NCBI GenBank assembly: GCA_001766655.1
Contig: MJCC01000003.1
Span: forward strand, 1,130,480 to 1,194,479
DNA: 64,000 nt
Direction of reading: 5' to 3'
From: Phytomonas francai
Lineage: Eukaryota > Euglenozoa > Kinetoplastea > Trypanosomatida > Trypanosomatidae
The position numbers were made by a program, and so were the translations under genes. The notes below the pieces were generated by a model. That model ran no database searches. It worked only from the letters and a program-made list of their open reading frames with translations, and had not been told where the DNA came from. Below are positions 27,528 through 37,635 of this stretch, in pieces. Every line of letters begins with the position of its first letter. The first letter of the stretch is position 1.

Positions 27528-30500
27528 ATGCAGGAGGAGGACCAGAAGAACAAATCTCACAAAAACAAGGTGGTGGGCAATAAAGCGGTCAAGAAAGATG
27601 AGCTGCGTAAAAAACGTGCAGGGCTGGAGCTCCAGCCGAATCGCGGGAGCAATATCAAAGCCTTCCAAGGGCCCAGCACGGGGAGTCGAAAAACGCAAAA
27701 ACTCCTGCGCAGCGTCGAAAAGCGTGAGATCGCTCTCCATTTACCGACAGTTGATAAAACCCTCAGCCATCTTGTCGGGGAGCCCCCTCTTTTGGTAGCT
27801 GTGGTAGGGCCTCCGGGGGTGGGGAAAACGACGCTGATTCGCTCCTTGACCAAGTTCTATTCCAATCGTAATTTGCAGAACGTACGCGGTCCGATTACGG
27901 TCGTCGCTGGGCGCAGCCGCCGGCTGACCTTTATGGAATGCCCGAATCGCCTCGATGCGATGTGCGATCTGGCAAAAATTGCGGACCTAGTCCTGCTGAT
28001 GGTGGATGGCAGCTACGGCTTCGAGATGGAGACGTTTGAGTTCCTGACAATCGCGCAGGTGCACGGCTTTCCGAAGATGTTCGGCGTCGTCTCGCACCTC
28101 GACGAGCTGAAGACGGGCAAGGCGCTCAAAAAGCGGAAGAAGTTTCTGCGGCACCGCTTCTGGCACGAGGTCGCGGCGGGGGCGAAGCTGCTCTGCCTGT
28201 CCCCGATGATCCGCGGGCTCTACCGCCCCACCGACGTCCTCCACCTTCACCGCCTGCTCCTCACCGTCGAGCCGAAGGTCCAGTCCTGGCGGAACACCCA
28301 CGGCTGCGTCCTCGTCGACCGCTTCGAGGACCTGACGGACCCCGACCGCGTCGCGCGCGCCCCCGACTGCGACCGCGTCATCGCCTTCCACGGCTACGCG
28401 CGCGGCCGCCCGATGCGGGCGGGGCAGCTCGTCCACCTCCCCGGCCTCGGCGACCGCGCGGTCGTCCACCTCTCCCGCGAGGACGACCCCTGCGCGCTGG
28501 GGCCTCTTTCCGGCGGCTCCGCCGCCTCCTCCTCCGTGCGCCGCGGCCGCCACCTCCGCGCGAAGGAGCGCCAGCTCCACGCCCCCTTCTGCGACGTCGG
28601 CGGCGTCCTCTACGACGGGGACGCGGCCTACGTGAGCGCGGAGGCCGGGGGCGCGCGCGGCGGCGACGGTCTCGCCCTTCTCCGCGAGCTCCAGGCCGCG
28701 GCGCCGATCGAGGACGCCCGCGCCGCGCGCCCCCTCGCCGTGCTCCGTCGCCCCGTCCGCCTCCGCGACCCCGGCAGCCTCGAGCTCGCCGTCGACGACC
28801 CCCGCCCCCCCTCCGAATCCTCCTCCTCCGATTCCGATTCCGATTCCGATTCGGACTTTGAGGAGGCGAAGGACGCGGCCTCGGCGTCCGACAGGGACGT
28901 CGAGAGTCCGGACGAGCCCGAGGCGGGGGCGCCCGCGATGCTGCCGCGGCGCCCCGACGACCCCGACGCCGTTCGCGTGGAGGACGCGGCGGGGGGGTGG
29001 TTCGACGAGGCCGACGCCGCCGCCCGCCAGCGACTGCGCGAGCTGAAGGACCTCTGCGTGACGGGGAATTGGCGCCCCGGCGACGACAACAACAACGACG
29101 ACGACGAGAACGACGCGGACGGGTGTGACAAGGACGGGAGTAAAGGCTACGAGAGCGCCGATAGCGAGTTCGAGGCGCAGGTGCGCGGGGAGCGACCTCT
29201 GCCACCCCCCCCAAAGGCTCGTGCGAGCGACGATTCCAGTCAGGCTGGCGAGGATGACGACGACGACGACGACGCGCGCCTGGGCAACGGAAAGGCGCGA
29301 AGAGGGGTGGACGCGCTTGCGGGGGTGAAATACGGGGGCGAAGGGGACTTCGCGTGGGAGGCCTTTTCCAATCATGCGGACCCCGCGGATGGGGGCCGAG
29401 CACGTCCGGAGCGAGGACGAAAAGGTTCTAAACGCCGGGATAAGGATGATGATTACGATATTCTTGCGGATGATAGCGATCGTGTGGAGGGACATGAAGA
29501 GGGCAGAGGAACTGACAGCGATGAGGCGCTTGATGCGCTCGTTGTAAGTTTTCTTAATCGTGAATCCACCGATGGGGGGCTCTCAAAGAACCCCAACAAC
29601 GATGGTAGCTATAACGATGCCGACGGCGACGAAGACGGGATTAAATTTTACAACGAAAAGGACCGTTGGGCCCGGCGCGATGTGAAGGCCGACGGAGATG
29701 AAGCTGAGAGCGCGTTAGTCATGCGCGGTGGCAAACTAACCCCCGAACAGGAGCGTCTGATGCAGAAAAAGATGCAAAAGAAGAAAGGCTTTGACGATGA
29801 GTACGATTTAACAGGGGGTGCTATGGGATCCTCGACATCGAAAAACATGACCTTCAGCTACTACCATCAGCTCAACCGAAAGGAGGAGGAGCGAAAAGCG
29901 AAGCTAAATGAAACACTTGACAAGTTCGGTGAAGACCTCGAAAAGAAAATTCAACTGGTGGGCTATTTTAGTGGGTTGTACGTGCGTTTTGTGCTCGAGA
30001 ATGTACCCGTAGAGTTTCTTAACTTGTTCGATCCTTGCCGACCTCTTCTGGCGGGTGGGTTGAACCCCGGCGAGGATGAATTCCGCATTGTCCGCGCAAA
30101 GCTGAAGCGCCACCGCTGGTATCCCAAAATTCTTAAAGCGCAAGATCCGCTGCTGATTTCGATGGGCTGGCGACGCTTTCAAACGCAGCCGATTTTCGCT
30201 TCGGAGGATCCGAACGGGCGGCATCGTTATCTTAAATACACTCCTCTTCACATGCACTGCGTGGCTAGCTTTTATGCGCCGGTGGTGCCGCCAAACACCG
30301 GATTTTTAGCCATTCCCGTCCGCGAGCAGCGCACAGCGAATTTTCGTATTTCGTGCTCCGGGTATACGATCGGCAACGATGATACCTCAGAGATTGTGAA
30401 GAAGCTCAAGCTCACCGGGACCCCCGCGAAGATCGAGAAGACGACCGTCTTCATTAAGGGAATGTTTAGCAGTGAGATTGAAGCGACAAAGTTTGTGGGT

Positions 30501-31163
30501 GCGAAGCTCAAGGCCGTTTCGGGTGTTCGCGGTATTATTAAATCTGCCCCGAAAGGAAAGCAAGGGGTGGTGCGGGCGACCTTCGAGGATAAGATCTTCC
30601 CCTCTGATATTGTATTTATTCGCGCGTGGAAGCGGGTGGAGCCGCCGAAGTATTGCTCGATCCAGCGGAATCTGGTGGATCCTGATTGGGTTGGCATGCG
30701 GACGATGCGGGAGCTGCGCTGGGATTACGGCGTCCCGCTCCAGACGAATAAGGATTCGGAATATCGCGAGATCAAGCGCCGCCACCGCGTTGTCGAGGAG
30801 GACGAGGACCTCAGCACGCAGAACGTGCTTCTTTCGCGTAATATGAAAATGCAACTGCCGTACGATATGAAAGAGGAGTTTATTCCTTTAAATCCGACCA
30901 ATGCGCTACTGGATCGAATACGCGGGGCGACGACAGTCGCGCCGGAGCCTCGCGAGCAGCGTCGTCAGGCGTTAGTCGACGCCTTTGAGGATCGTGCGGA
31001 TGCGATGTTGAAGGTAAAGGAAGCGGCGAAAAAGCGAGCGCGCGAGCGCGCGGCGAAGGAGGCCTTGAAGGAAAGTGAGGAATACGCAAGTGGACTGAAG
31101 CGGGCCAAGAAGGAAACCTCGCGCATGCGGGAGTTCCGTAGCCAGCATAAGTCAAAGCACTAA
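27528..31163 (+). CDS. BMS1: Ribosome biogenesis GTPase BMS1
   Basis: 1211 residues with BMS1 order: a basic N-terminus containing a KNKSHKNK-like motif, a GTPase domain with the P-loop GPPGVGKT at about 94-101 and a SHLDELK-type G4 region, an AARP2CN-like middle, a long acidic Asp/Glu/Ser-rich region (about 425-760), and the C-terminal RIBIOP_C/DUF663 domain (from about 820) with its GWRRFQ motif. The tail is Lys/Arg-rich. BMS1 is a nucleolar component of the small-subunit processome that, with RCL1, acts in 18S rRNA maturation. The second ATG is chosen because the family homology starts there. Codons from about 28050 to 29300 end almost exclusively in G or C, unlike both ends of the gene. 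Confidence 0.95.
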   Translation: MQEEDQKNKSHKNKVVGNKAVKKDELRKKRAGLELQPNRGSNIKAFQGPSTGSRKTQKLLRSVEKREIALHLPTVDKTLSHLVGEPPLLVAVVGPPGVGKTTLIRSLTKFYSNRNLQNVRGPITVVAGRSRRLTFMECPNRLDAMCDLAKIADLVLLMVDGSYGFEMETFEFLTIAQVHGFPKMFGVVSHLDELKTGKALKKRKKFLRHRFWHEVAAGAKLLCLSPMIRGLYRPTDVLHLHRLLLTVEPKVQSWRNTHGCVLVDRFEDLTDPDRVARAPDCDRVIAFHGYARGRPMRAGQLVHLPGLGDRAVVHLSREDDPCALGPLSGGSAASSSVRRGRHLRAKERQLHAPFCDVGGVLYDGDAAYVSAEAGGARGGDGLALLRELQAAAPIEDARAARPLAVLRRPVRLRDPGSLELAVDDPRPPSESSSSDSDSDSDSDFEEAKDAASASDRDVESPDEPEAGAPAMLPRRPDDPDAVRVEDAAGGWFDEADAAARQRLRELKDLCVTGNWRPGDDNNNDDDENDADGCDKDGSKGYESADSEFEAQVRGERPLPPPPKARASDDSSQAGEDDDDDDDARLGNGKARRGVDALAGVKYGGEGDFAWEAFSNHADPADGGRARPERGRKGSKRRDKDDDYDILADDSDRVEGHEEGRGTDSDEALDALVVSFLNRESTDGGLSKNPNNDGSYNDADGDEDGIKFYNEKDRWARRDVKADGDEAESALVMRGGKLTPEQERLMQKKMQKKKGFDDEYDLTGGAMGSSTSKNMTFSYYHQLNRKEEERKAKLNETLDKFGEDLEKKIQLVGYFSGLYVRFVLENVPVEFLNLFDPCRPLLAGGLNPGEDEFRIVRAKLKRHRWYPKILKAQDPLLISMGWRRFQTQPIFASEDPNGRHRYLKYTPLHMHCVASFYAPVVPPNTGFLAIPVREQRTANFRISCSGYTIGNDDTSEIVKKLKLTGTPAKIEKTTVFIKGMFSSEIEATKFVGAKLKAVSGVRGIIKSAPKGKQGVVRATFEDKIFPSDIVFIRAWKRVEPPKYCSIQRNLVDPDWVGMRTMRELRWDYGVPLQTNKDSEYREIKRRHRVVEEDEDLSTQNVLLSRNMKMQLPYDMKEEFIPLNPTNALLDRIRGATTVAPEPREQRRQALVDAFEDRADAMLKVKEAAKKRARERAAKEALKESEEYASGLKRAKKETSRMREFRSQHKSKH

Positions 31164-32105
31164 TAAACGTAATAATATTTGAATAACTAAAAACAAACTC
31201 TATAACCACGCGGATTAAAGGATATTTATTTTTTAAAAATATTATTGTTAAAAAAGCTATAGGAGTTGAAGTGGTGCTTCAAAAGTCGTCACAGCCTATA
31301 ATGGATCCTGAGTTCTCCTATATCGACCTTGTTGTTTCTTTTACTCGCATAAGGTGAATTATTTTTAGGAGAAAGGTCCATTTTTCACAGGGATCCTCTG
31401 CCTTTATCTTCGCAGGCATACTCGATGATGAGCCCGGATTATATCGTTTTCGCTGCACCCTACTATGATATCCAATGGCACATTTCACAAATACGTTGGT
31501 GTTCTTGTGAACCCCCCCTTAAAAAAAATATTCAAGAGGATCTTATCTGCTAGTGTAATGGAGTCATCTAGAAACTGCTTCAAATCCCTGTTTGATGCAT
31601 CTTACACTCATATGGGGTTTCGTGGAGGGGGAGATACCGGTGAAAATTTTAAATCCTGTAATAAAGTTGGTAGGACTTCAACAGCCTTCCCCACATTTGC
31701 AGGCGCTGTCGAAGGGTGATGGAGGGCAGGGAAGTTTTCCTATTGCAGGCTTCGATTAATAATTTCTGTATAGCTGGAGGAGACACCGTTGGTGTAAAAT
31801 ATACGTCTGATGGAATATGTGCGCGTGATATGAATGGGATACAATAGAATATTTAACCTTCATAGCCATCTCGACATATTTTTATCTTTTTGCTTTATAC
31901 TCTTGCTTCTATTAAATTCAGCTATCTATAAATAGAGCAGACATCCAAATAGAAGGGTAGGGAAATAGTAACATACATCAAGTAGGGAAATCGATCCCAC
32001 TCAATTAAACGAAAAGGTGCTGGATAAACAAGGAGGCTATTTGTTTCCTACCCTTTTTCACAAAATATATAATTACTTTTTAGAAGCGTGCAATTTGAAA
32101 GGAGC
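31164..32105 (+). promoter_or_regulatory. Intergenic region, BMS1 to CFAP96-like gene
   Basis: 942 bp, AT-rich. An 84-codon ORF at 31465 has no recognised family. The tract ending in AG at 32082-32083 is the likely acceptor for the next gene. Confidence 0.4.
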
Positions 32106-32969
32106 ATGGTATTTTCTATTCCTTCCTATCTTTGCACAGGTGACCGCCCTAAAAAGGCACTTGATTTTAGGGCGCACAGCGCTGCTCTTCTCGCCGGTCA
32201 CCCCAAGACAGGCCACAACCCAGATGCTCTCTTTGACAAAGAATTCAAGTACATCTGGAATGGCGAACGTGGCGGCGAACCGGAGAAAATACGCAGGCAG
32301 CAGGCCATGGTGGAAAGCAAAAAGAATTTAACTTCGAATGGGTTCGTCTACTCCTCGCCTTCACACCGCCCGGAAGGGCTGGGTTCCTACTTTGGCTGCT
32401 TCCAGAAGACCCCTCACCCGCATATCCCGGAGCATCCCATGATGCGGCAGCCGCCCACCGTCCACAAACAGCCCTTACCACGCGGCATCTACACGTCCCC
32501 GGCGCCGAAAGGCTCCTATGGAACCCCAGGGCTTTCCATTTCTCCCCTAGGCACCGAGTACATCGCGTCCTTCTACGACCAGGAGCGCATCAATGAAAAG
32601 CAGTATCGCGAGCTGTGGCGTCGACGGATGCCGTCGGAGGCCTTCCGGCCCGGCGGCCGGCGCGGCTTCACCTTCGACGAGAGCCTCCTGACAGGGACCT
32701 CGAGGTGCTACATCATGACGGCCCCCTTTCGCGAGAAGCGGCCGCCGGCCAAGTTTGACCACTTCGTGATCGAGCAGTCGTGGCGGCCCCCGGGCTACGT
32801 CGAGGACAAGCCCACCGCGATGGAGTACTGGGAGGACCCCTTCAACGGTTACGACCCCCGCGTCGACCCTAAGGAGCGGATCAAGAAGCCCACCAGCGCC
32901 GTGTTCTACCCCAGCTCGAGCAGCGACACCTTCTGGTACACGCAGAGTGTCGTCTTCAAGTGTTTGTGA
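32106..32969 (+). CDS. CFAP96-like (C4orf47, DUF4586) flagellar protein
   Basis: 287 residues from the first ATG. The conserved family signature is clear: an F-D-x2-F-x-Y-I-x2-G-E stretch near 55-66, MVESKKNL near 79, GLGSYFG near 103, a YTSPAPKGSYGTPG block near 133-150, and an FYDQERINEKQYRELWR helix near 163. Animal C4orf47/CFAP96 is a basal-body and ciliary protein, so an axonemal or basal-body role fits a flagellate. The start is not certain: the upstream in-frame codon at 32088 is GTG, and a pyrimidine tract ending in CAG at 32139-32141 lies inside the ORF. Splicing there would remove the first ATG, yet conserved residues precede the next in-frame ATG, so I keep 32106. Confidence 0.8.
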   Translation: MVFSIPSYLCTGDRPKKALDFRAHSAALLAGHPKTGHNPDALFDKEFKYIWNGERGGEPEKIRRQQAMVESKKNLTSNGFVYSSPSHRPEGLGSYFGCFQKTPHPHIPEHPMMRQPPTVHKQPLPRGIYTSPAPKGSYGTPGLSISPLGTEYIASFYDQERINEKQYRELWRRRMPSEAFRPGGRRGFTFDESLLTGTSRCYIMTAPFREKRPPAKFDHFVIEQSWRPPGYVEDKPTAMEYWEDPFNGYDPRVDPKERIKKPTSAVFYPSSSSDTFWYTQSVVFKCL

Positions 32970-33478
32970 TGCGGATCGCGTTGAGATGGCAAGGACCCCT
33001 CCTCCCCCCTCTAACACACACACACACACACATTTCACCCCCCTTCCTCCCCTCGACGATGAGGTTTCCTCGTGAATATGTAAAAAACAAGGTGAGAATG
33101 GACATACGATCCAGCTATAGTTGTGCTCAACTATCCAGAATTTCTTGGGAAGTTGTACATTTCACTATTTACCTTTCCCCTGCATGTAACCTGCACTTTT
33201 TATTACATCCCAACAATCTGGCTGAAAAATAAAGAAAAATAAAAAATGTATTGTCCCTTTTTCACTGATAAGAGAGCGCTTTACCTGTAGAGTGTAGATG
33301 AGCATATTTGTGAAAAGTGAACCTTTTTTTCATTTGGTACTTTCTTTTTTCCGCAAGGAACCTGTTGTCGTCTGCACGATTTTAGAGGACACAGTGGTTA
33401 ATCCATTTTATAGGGCCCTTCTTCTTTTTTTTTTGCCCCTGTCTGTTTAGGGAGGGGCATCGGCGTGTTGCCTGAATA
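32970..33478 (+). promoter_or_regulatory. Intergenic region, CFAP96-like to kinesin
   Basis: 509 bp with a (CA)n repeat at 33014-33032. The tract at 33420-33448 ending in AG at 33449-33450 is a strong acceptor candidate 29 bases before the kinesin ATG. No gene is seen. Confidence 0.45.
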
Positions 33479-35797
33479 ATGAATTATAGGAAGCGCGAGC
33501 GCGACAATTCATCGCGGGCTGGTGACCTGCCCGTCCTGCGGCCTCGTAAGGATATCAATCTACCGGGTCTTAGTTCTACACCGAGTGCTAGCGCCAACGG
33601 GGTCACGGTAAATTCGTCCGAAAGTGCCTCTGCTGTGGATAGGGCAGACCCACAGCGCGCGAGTAGCCCCAAGTCAAGCGGGAAGCTCTCTTCTGCACGA
33701 AATAGCGCATCCAGCGCAGGGGCTTCCTCTTCGAGGTCATCTGTGCCGTTCCGTCCGCGCACACACCCCACAGCATTCTCTCGAATCCGTCAAGCACGAG
33801 GCGGTGTGGTGGCCACCACTACAGCAGCAACCGAGACAGCGCCAAAGAGAGGATTGACGGGATCGAATTCACTCAATGATGTTTGGAAAGCGAAACGCAT
33901 GATGTTAGAGGTAGAAGTAGCTAAACTAACCGATATGGAGGCGGGTCTATGTCGAGACTTGGACGCGACTGTTGAGGCAATTGAGCAAATGTTGTCGGAG
34001 CATGAGGGCGTGATTGCGCGTTTGGATGAACACGCGCAGGAGTCTGCGTCTACCCATCTTGATACGATGCGTCTGCTTTCACAGCGGGAGGATGTGTGTC
34101 GAGCGAATAAACAGCGGGCGTTAGAGAAAATCGAGCGATTGAAGCAAGATGAAAAAGACCTTCACGATCAAAAGAATGCGTTGCAGGAGGATATTATCAT
34201 GGCCAAAGATCATGTCGAGCAGCTACAAGGTAACTTGGACGTAATGCAAGACACAGTACATGCCGAGAAGGCCGCTCTTAAGGCCCTAATAGAGGAGGAG
34301 AAGCGTATGCAGGATGCTGCCTACGGTCTTACTGGTGAGGCGAAGGAGATGGTAATAGAGATGGAAAAGTTAAAGCTCTCTCAACGACAAGCTGAAATCG
34401 CCGCGATGGAGACCGAGGTGGTTCGTCGCGAGCTGTACGCGAAATGTGAGGAGATCAAAGGGTCCATTCGCGTGTTTTGTCGAGTGAAGGGCGCATCTTC
34501 AAGAACCACCACTTGTGATGGCGCCTTTGAAAATTCGTCAGTACAACTCACACCGACTACTGCAGCAGGAAAATTGCAGCACGCCAGTCGAAGAGTAGAT
34601 TGTATGGGTGCGCCGAGCAGCCATACTGCAAATGATCCAGGCATCCATGAAGGGAGCGATGAGGCTGAAATTTTCTCATATTCGGCTTCCGCCGCCCAAG
34701 CGGGAGCGAGAGCATCCTCTTCGTCTAAGAGAAAGACACTAGATCGTGAGGGGAACGATGGAGTTGATGCTAATGGTAAGACGACACGCTCTGATACAGA
34801 GGACCTCGAGTATCGTACGATTTGCGTGCACCAAACGCGCAGCAACGCCACGTCGACCGCCACACATAGCTCCACAGAGTCCTTTACTTTTGATCGCGTC
34901 TTTGATGGCCGAAGCACTCAAGAGGACGTGTACAAAGAAGTTGAGCCGCTTGTAAATAGCGCCGTGGATGGCTATCATGTGTGTGTATTCGCCTACGGGC
35001 AGACTGGGAGTGGCAAGACCTATACAATGGAAGGGTTAATGTCTTCCGAGACCACGCACGGGATTGCGCCGCGCGCGCTGCGCACTATTTTCACACGACA
35101 GGAGGAGCTTTCACGAGACGGGTGGCGTTATACGATGGCGTGCTCCGTAGTAGAGATCTACAACGACGAGGTGCGGGATCTCTTGCAGAGTCCCTCCGTC
35201 TACGAGCCCGGCGGCCTTGGGACGACCACAAACTACCACGCCATACGGCATAACGAACAGAATGGGGAGACGACGATCATGAACACGCGTACGCGCCGAA
35301 TCACAACCATGGATGACTTCCGCGCGGTCTACCGCCAGGCAACACAACACCGCAAAACAGCTAAAACACAGCTCAACGACCACTCCTCGCGCTCACATTC
35401 CATCTTTACTATTCGGATTGATGGCTGCAACGAAACCATTCGTCAGCACAGCAGGGGGGTGCTTTGCCTGGTGGACTTGGCGGGCAGCGAGCGCGTGAAT
35501 GAGTCTGGTGCGCAGGGTCAGCAGTTCAAAGAGGCGGTGAACATCAATCGTAGTTTGTTAGATCTTGGAAAGTGTATCAGCGCGCTGCGCGGCGGTACCG
35601 TAGTGCCGTGGAGGAACAGCCGTTTAACTTATTTATTACAGAATTATCTAGGAGCGAAAGGGGCGAAGATGTTGATGGTCGTAACGATATCAAATAAAAG
35701 TTCCCACGTGACGGAGAGCACGAACTCGCTACGATTTGCGATGCGCGTGAGGGATACGGTTATCGGCTCCTCCGTGAGGCGGATCTCCAATTTTTGA
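33479..35797 (+). CDS. Kinesin with C-terminal motor (kinesin-14 type)
   Basis: 772 residues: a basic Ser/Pro-rich N-terminus (1-130), a coiled coil (about 135-320), a neck of the form EEIKGSIRVFCRV (about 323-334) and a motor domain to the end. The P-loop GQTGSGKT is at 507-514, switch I is NDHSSRSHS and switch II is DLAGSER, all intact. A motor that follows the coiled coil with this neck is the kinesin-14 arrangement, whose members usually move toward microtubule minus ends. Two oddities: the RxRP nucleotide-binding motif after the neck reads R-V-K-G, and about 130 residues of polar low-complexity sequence separate it from the FTFDRVFDG strand, far longer than usual. The motor ends soon after the last helix. 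Confidence 0.92.
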   Translation: MNYRKRERDNSSRAGDLPVLRPRKDINLPGLSSTPSASANGVTVNSSESASAVDRADPQRASSPKSSGKLSSARNSASSAGASSSRSSVPFRPRTHPTAFSRIRQARGGVVATTTAATETAPKRGLTGSNSLNDVWKAKRMMLEVEVAKLTDMEAGLCRDLDATVEAIEQMLSEHEGVIARLDEHAQESASTHLDTMRLLSQREDVCRANKQRALEKIERLKQDEKDLHDQKNALQEDIIMAKDHVEQLQGNLDVMQDTVHAEKAALKALIEEEKRMQDAAYGLTGEAKEMVIEMEKLKLSQRQAEIAAMETEVVRRELYAKCEEIKGSIRVFCRVKGASSRTTTCDGAFENSSVQLTPTTAAGKLQHASRRVDCMGAPSSHTANDPGIHEGSDEAEIFSYSASAAQAGARASSSSKRKTLDREGNDGVDANGKTTRSDTEDLEYRTICVHQTRSNATSTATHSSTESFTFDRVFDGRSTQEDVYKEVEPLVNSAVDGYHVCVFAYGQTGSGKTYTMEGLMSSETTHGIAPRALRTIFTRQEELSRDGWRYTMACSVVEIYNDEVRDLLQSPSVYEPGGLGTTTNYHAIRHNEQNGETTIMNTRTRRITTMDDFRAVYRQATQHRKTAKTQLNDHSSRSHSIFTIRIDGCNETIRQHSRGVLCLVDLAGSERVNESGAQGQQFKEAVNINRSLLDLGKCISALRGGTVVPWRNSRLTYLLQNYLGAKGAKMLMVVTISNKSSHVTESTNSLRFAMRVRDTVIGSSVRRISNF

Positions 35798-36303
35798 GGA
35801 TGCGCATCGTATGCAGGGCCCGGTGTAAGGAAGTGACTTTCTCCTTCTTCCTCTCTGAATTTCACAACTGAAAAGAGAATACAACAGCGCATGACTTGGA
35901 AGGCTGAGTTGTAATCATTTTGAATTGTGTTTCCCTGTAGATTTTTTATCAAGAGGATTACCAGATTGTAGATTCTATTATCATATATGTCTTTTTTGTT
36001 AGATACTTAAAACATTTCCACAAATAATTTTGGAATATCATTGTGGTTTTAATGAAACCTTTTTACTTATTTTTAGAGCATTATTATTACTATTATTTAG
36101 CTTATTTCAAATTCAGTTTATTTGCTTTTCGATGCCTAATCGATTATCCATTTCTATTACATTCTCAAAACTTTTCTTAGGTTCTCCCTATCCCTGATAA
36201 AAAAGTGATACAATAAATATAACCCATTTAATATCTTTTTTTTTCCCATACTTGTATATTATATATATATATATATACTTGCGTATACAACGATACTTCT
36301 CCA
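35798..36303 (+). promoter_or_regulatory. Intergenic region, kinesin to MtnB
   Basis: 506 bp, very AT-rich with T tracts and a (TA)n run at 36259-36278. No gene is seen; the acceptor cannot be placed with confidence. Confidence 0.4.
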
Positions 36304-36987
36304 ATGAGCTCTGTTCTTCCTGATTCCCACCCAGAGCACCCATTTAATCTCATCCCTGAGTTATGTGCGAATTTTTATCATCTTGGATGGGCTACCGGAA
36401 CCGGTGGTGGTGTCTCGATCCGGTTGGGAGACAAATACTACGTGGCACCTAGCGGTGTGCAAAAGGAGCGTATTGAGCCGCATGATATATTTGTTCTTAA
36501 TGACAAGATGGAGGTTGTTGAAGAACCGGAAAATTTTAAAGTAAAGAATCTCAAGGTGTCAGAGTGCACCCCACTGTTTTTCAACGCCTACCGCATGCGC
36601 GGAGCAGGAGCATGTCTGCACACCCATTCCAAGAACTGCGTTCTTATCAGTTTGTTGTGTGGCAATGAGTTTCGTATCTCACACATTGAAATGATTAAGG
36701 GCATCCAAAACGATGAAACAAAAAAGGCCCTTGGATTTCGTAACACACTGGTGGTACCAATTATCGAGAACACCGACTTTGAGTGCAACCTTACTGCCAG
36801 TATGGCAGCGTGTATGAAAAAGTATCCGGAAACGTGCGCGGTATTGGTGCGACGGCATGGCATGTACGTCTGGGGCCCTACGTGGCAGAAGGCGAAGGGC
36901 TGTGTTGAGTGCCTTGACTACTTGATGGAGCTTGCTATCAAGATGCGGCAGCTAGGGTTACCATGGGAACCTGAGAATGTTGAGTGA
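36304..36987 (+). CDS. mtnB: Methylthioribulose-1-phosphate dehydratase (MtnB/APIP family)
   Basis: 227 residues in the class II aldolase/adducin fold, full length for the eukaryotic APIP/MtnB enzyme. The motifs are nearly textbook: GTGGGVSIR (about 33-41), [10 protein letters not shown] (about 50-59), zinc ligands H106 and H108 in the HTHSK motif, catalytic-region E129 in HIEMIKG, the VVPIIENT block, and third zinc ligand H185 in RRHGMYVWG. The enzyme dehydrates methylthioribulose 1-phosphate in the methionine salvage pathway, recycling the methylthio group left after polyamine synthesis. It is cytosolic, with no targeting signal. No other salvage gene lies in the window, as expected in a kinetoplastid polycistron. 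Confidence 0.95.
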   Translation: MSSVLPDSHPEHPFNLIPELCANFYHLGWATGTGGGVSIRLGDKYYVAPSGVQKERIEPHDIFVLNDKMEVVEEPENFKVKNLKVSECTPLFFNAYRMRGAGACLHTHSKNCVLISLLCGNEFRISHIEMIKGIQNDETKKALGFRNTLVVPIIENTDFECNLTASMAACMKKYPETCAVLVRRHGMYVWGPTWQKAKGCVECLDYLMELAIKMRQLGLPWEPENVE

Positions 36988-37635
36988 AAAAAATTTATAT
37001 TCTTTTTTTCTATAGATTTTTTACTCAAAGCACATGCTGCTCTAATTTAATCTGAGTTATTTCCACTTAACTAGACAGGTAACTGTTTAATTTTCTTACT
37101 CAATTTGTGAATTTATCTATTATCTTATTAAAAAAACACTGCAATCCAATGATTTCACTAAAAATACGAATGGAATGCACATAATAGCACATATGGCGAA
37201 TGTACAAGAGGGGGAGTTGAAGGTGCGTAACGCCCCACTTTTGATGTACTGCAGGAAAAAATCAGTATGTACCTTATCTTTTTGCCCATGTCAAATGAAT
37301 TCATGTCAATGTTACGAAAGGAAATCTATATTACCAGTTTCATTTCCGTTTGAGAGCGACTCTTAGACTTGAGATATTAAATTTAAAGGGGTATTCCCTC
37401 CTCCCTAATTTATTATCAAGGTAGAATTTACATTCATAAGGCTTTTATTTTGCTTTAGACATTAAAATCTTACACTTTTTTTTTACAACTCTGGATACAG
37501 GAGAAGTAAATAAATAAAGGTATACCTTTTTCATCACCAAGTATTGTTGCTAGACAAATATTTAATAATAACGGGGCTTCACCTAAAATTGTTATCAAAA
37601 GCAATCAAACAAGCCGAAGAGCGAGATTCACAAAA
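36988..37635 (+). promoter_or_regulatory. Intergenic region, MtnB to SNF2/RING gene
   Basis: 648 bp, AT-rich. A T9 tract followed by AG at 37499-37500 is a possible acceptor. A 63-codon ORF at 37175 is not supported. Confidence 0.4.

Noticed and set aside
27987..29495. 502-codon minus-strand ORF inside BMS1
   Set aside because: It coincides with the GC-saturated block of BMS1; the + strand is a recognised protein.
31465..31719. 84-codon ORF between BMS1 and the CFAP96-like gene
   Set aside because: No recognised domain and no convincing acceptor; possible but unsupported.
32109..32141. 33-base GT...AG segment immediately after the CFAP96-like ATG, looking like a tiny intron
   Set aside because: Too short for any known spliceosomal intron in this group; more likely a chance pyrimidine tract in the leader or N-terminus.
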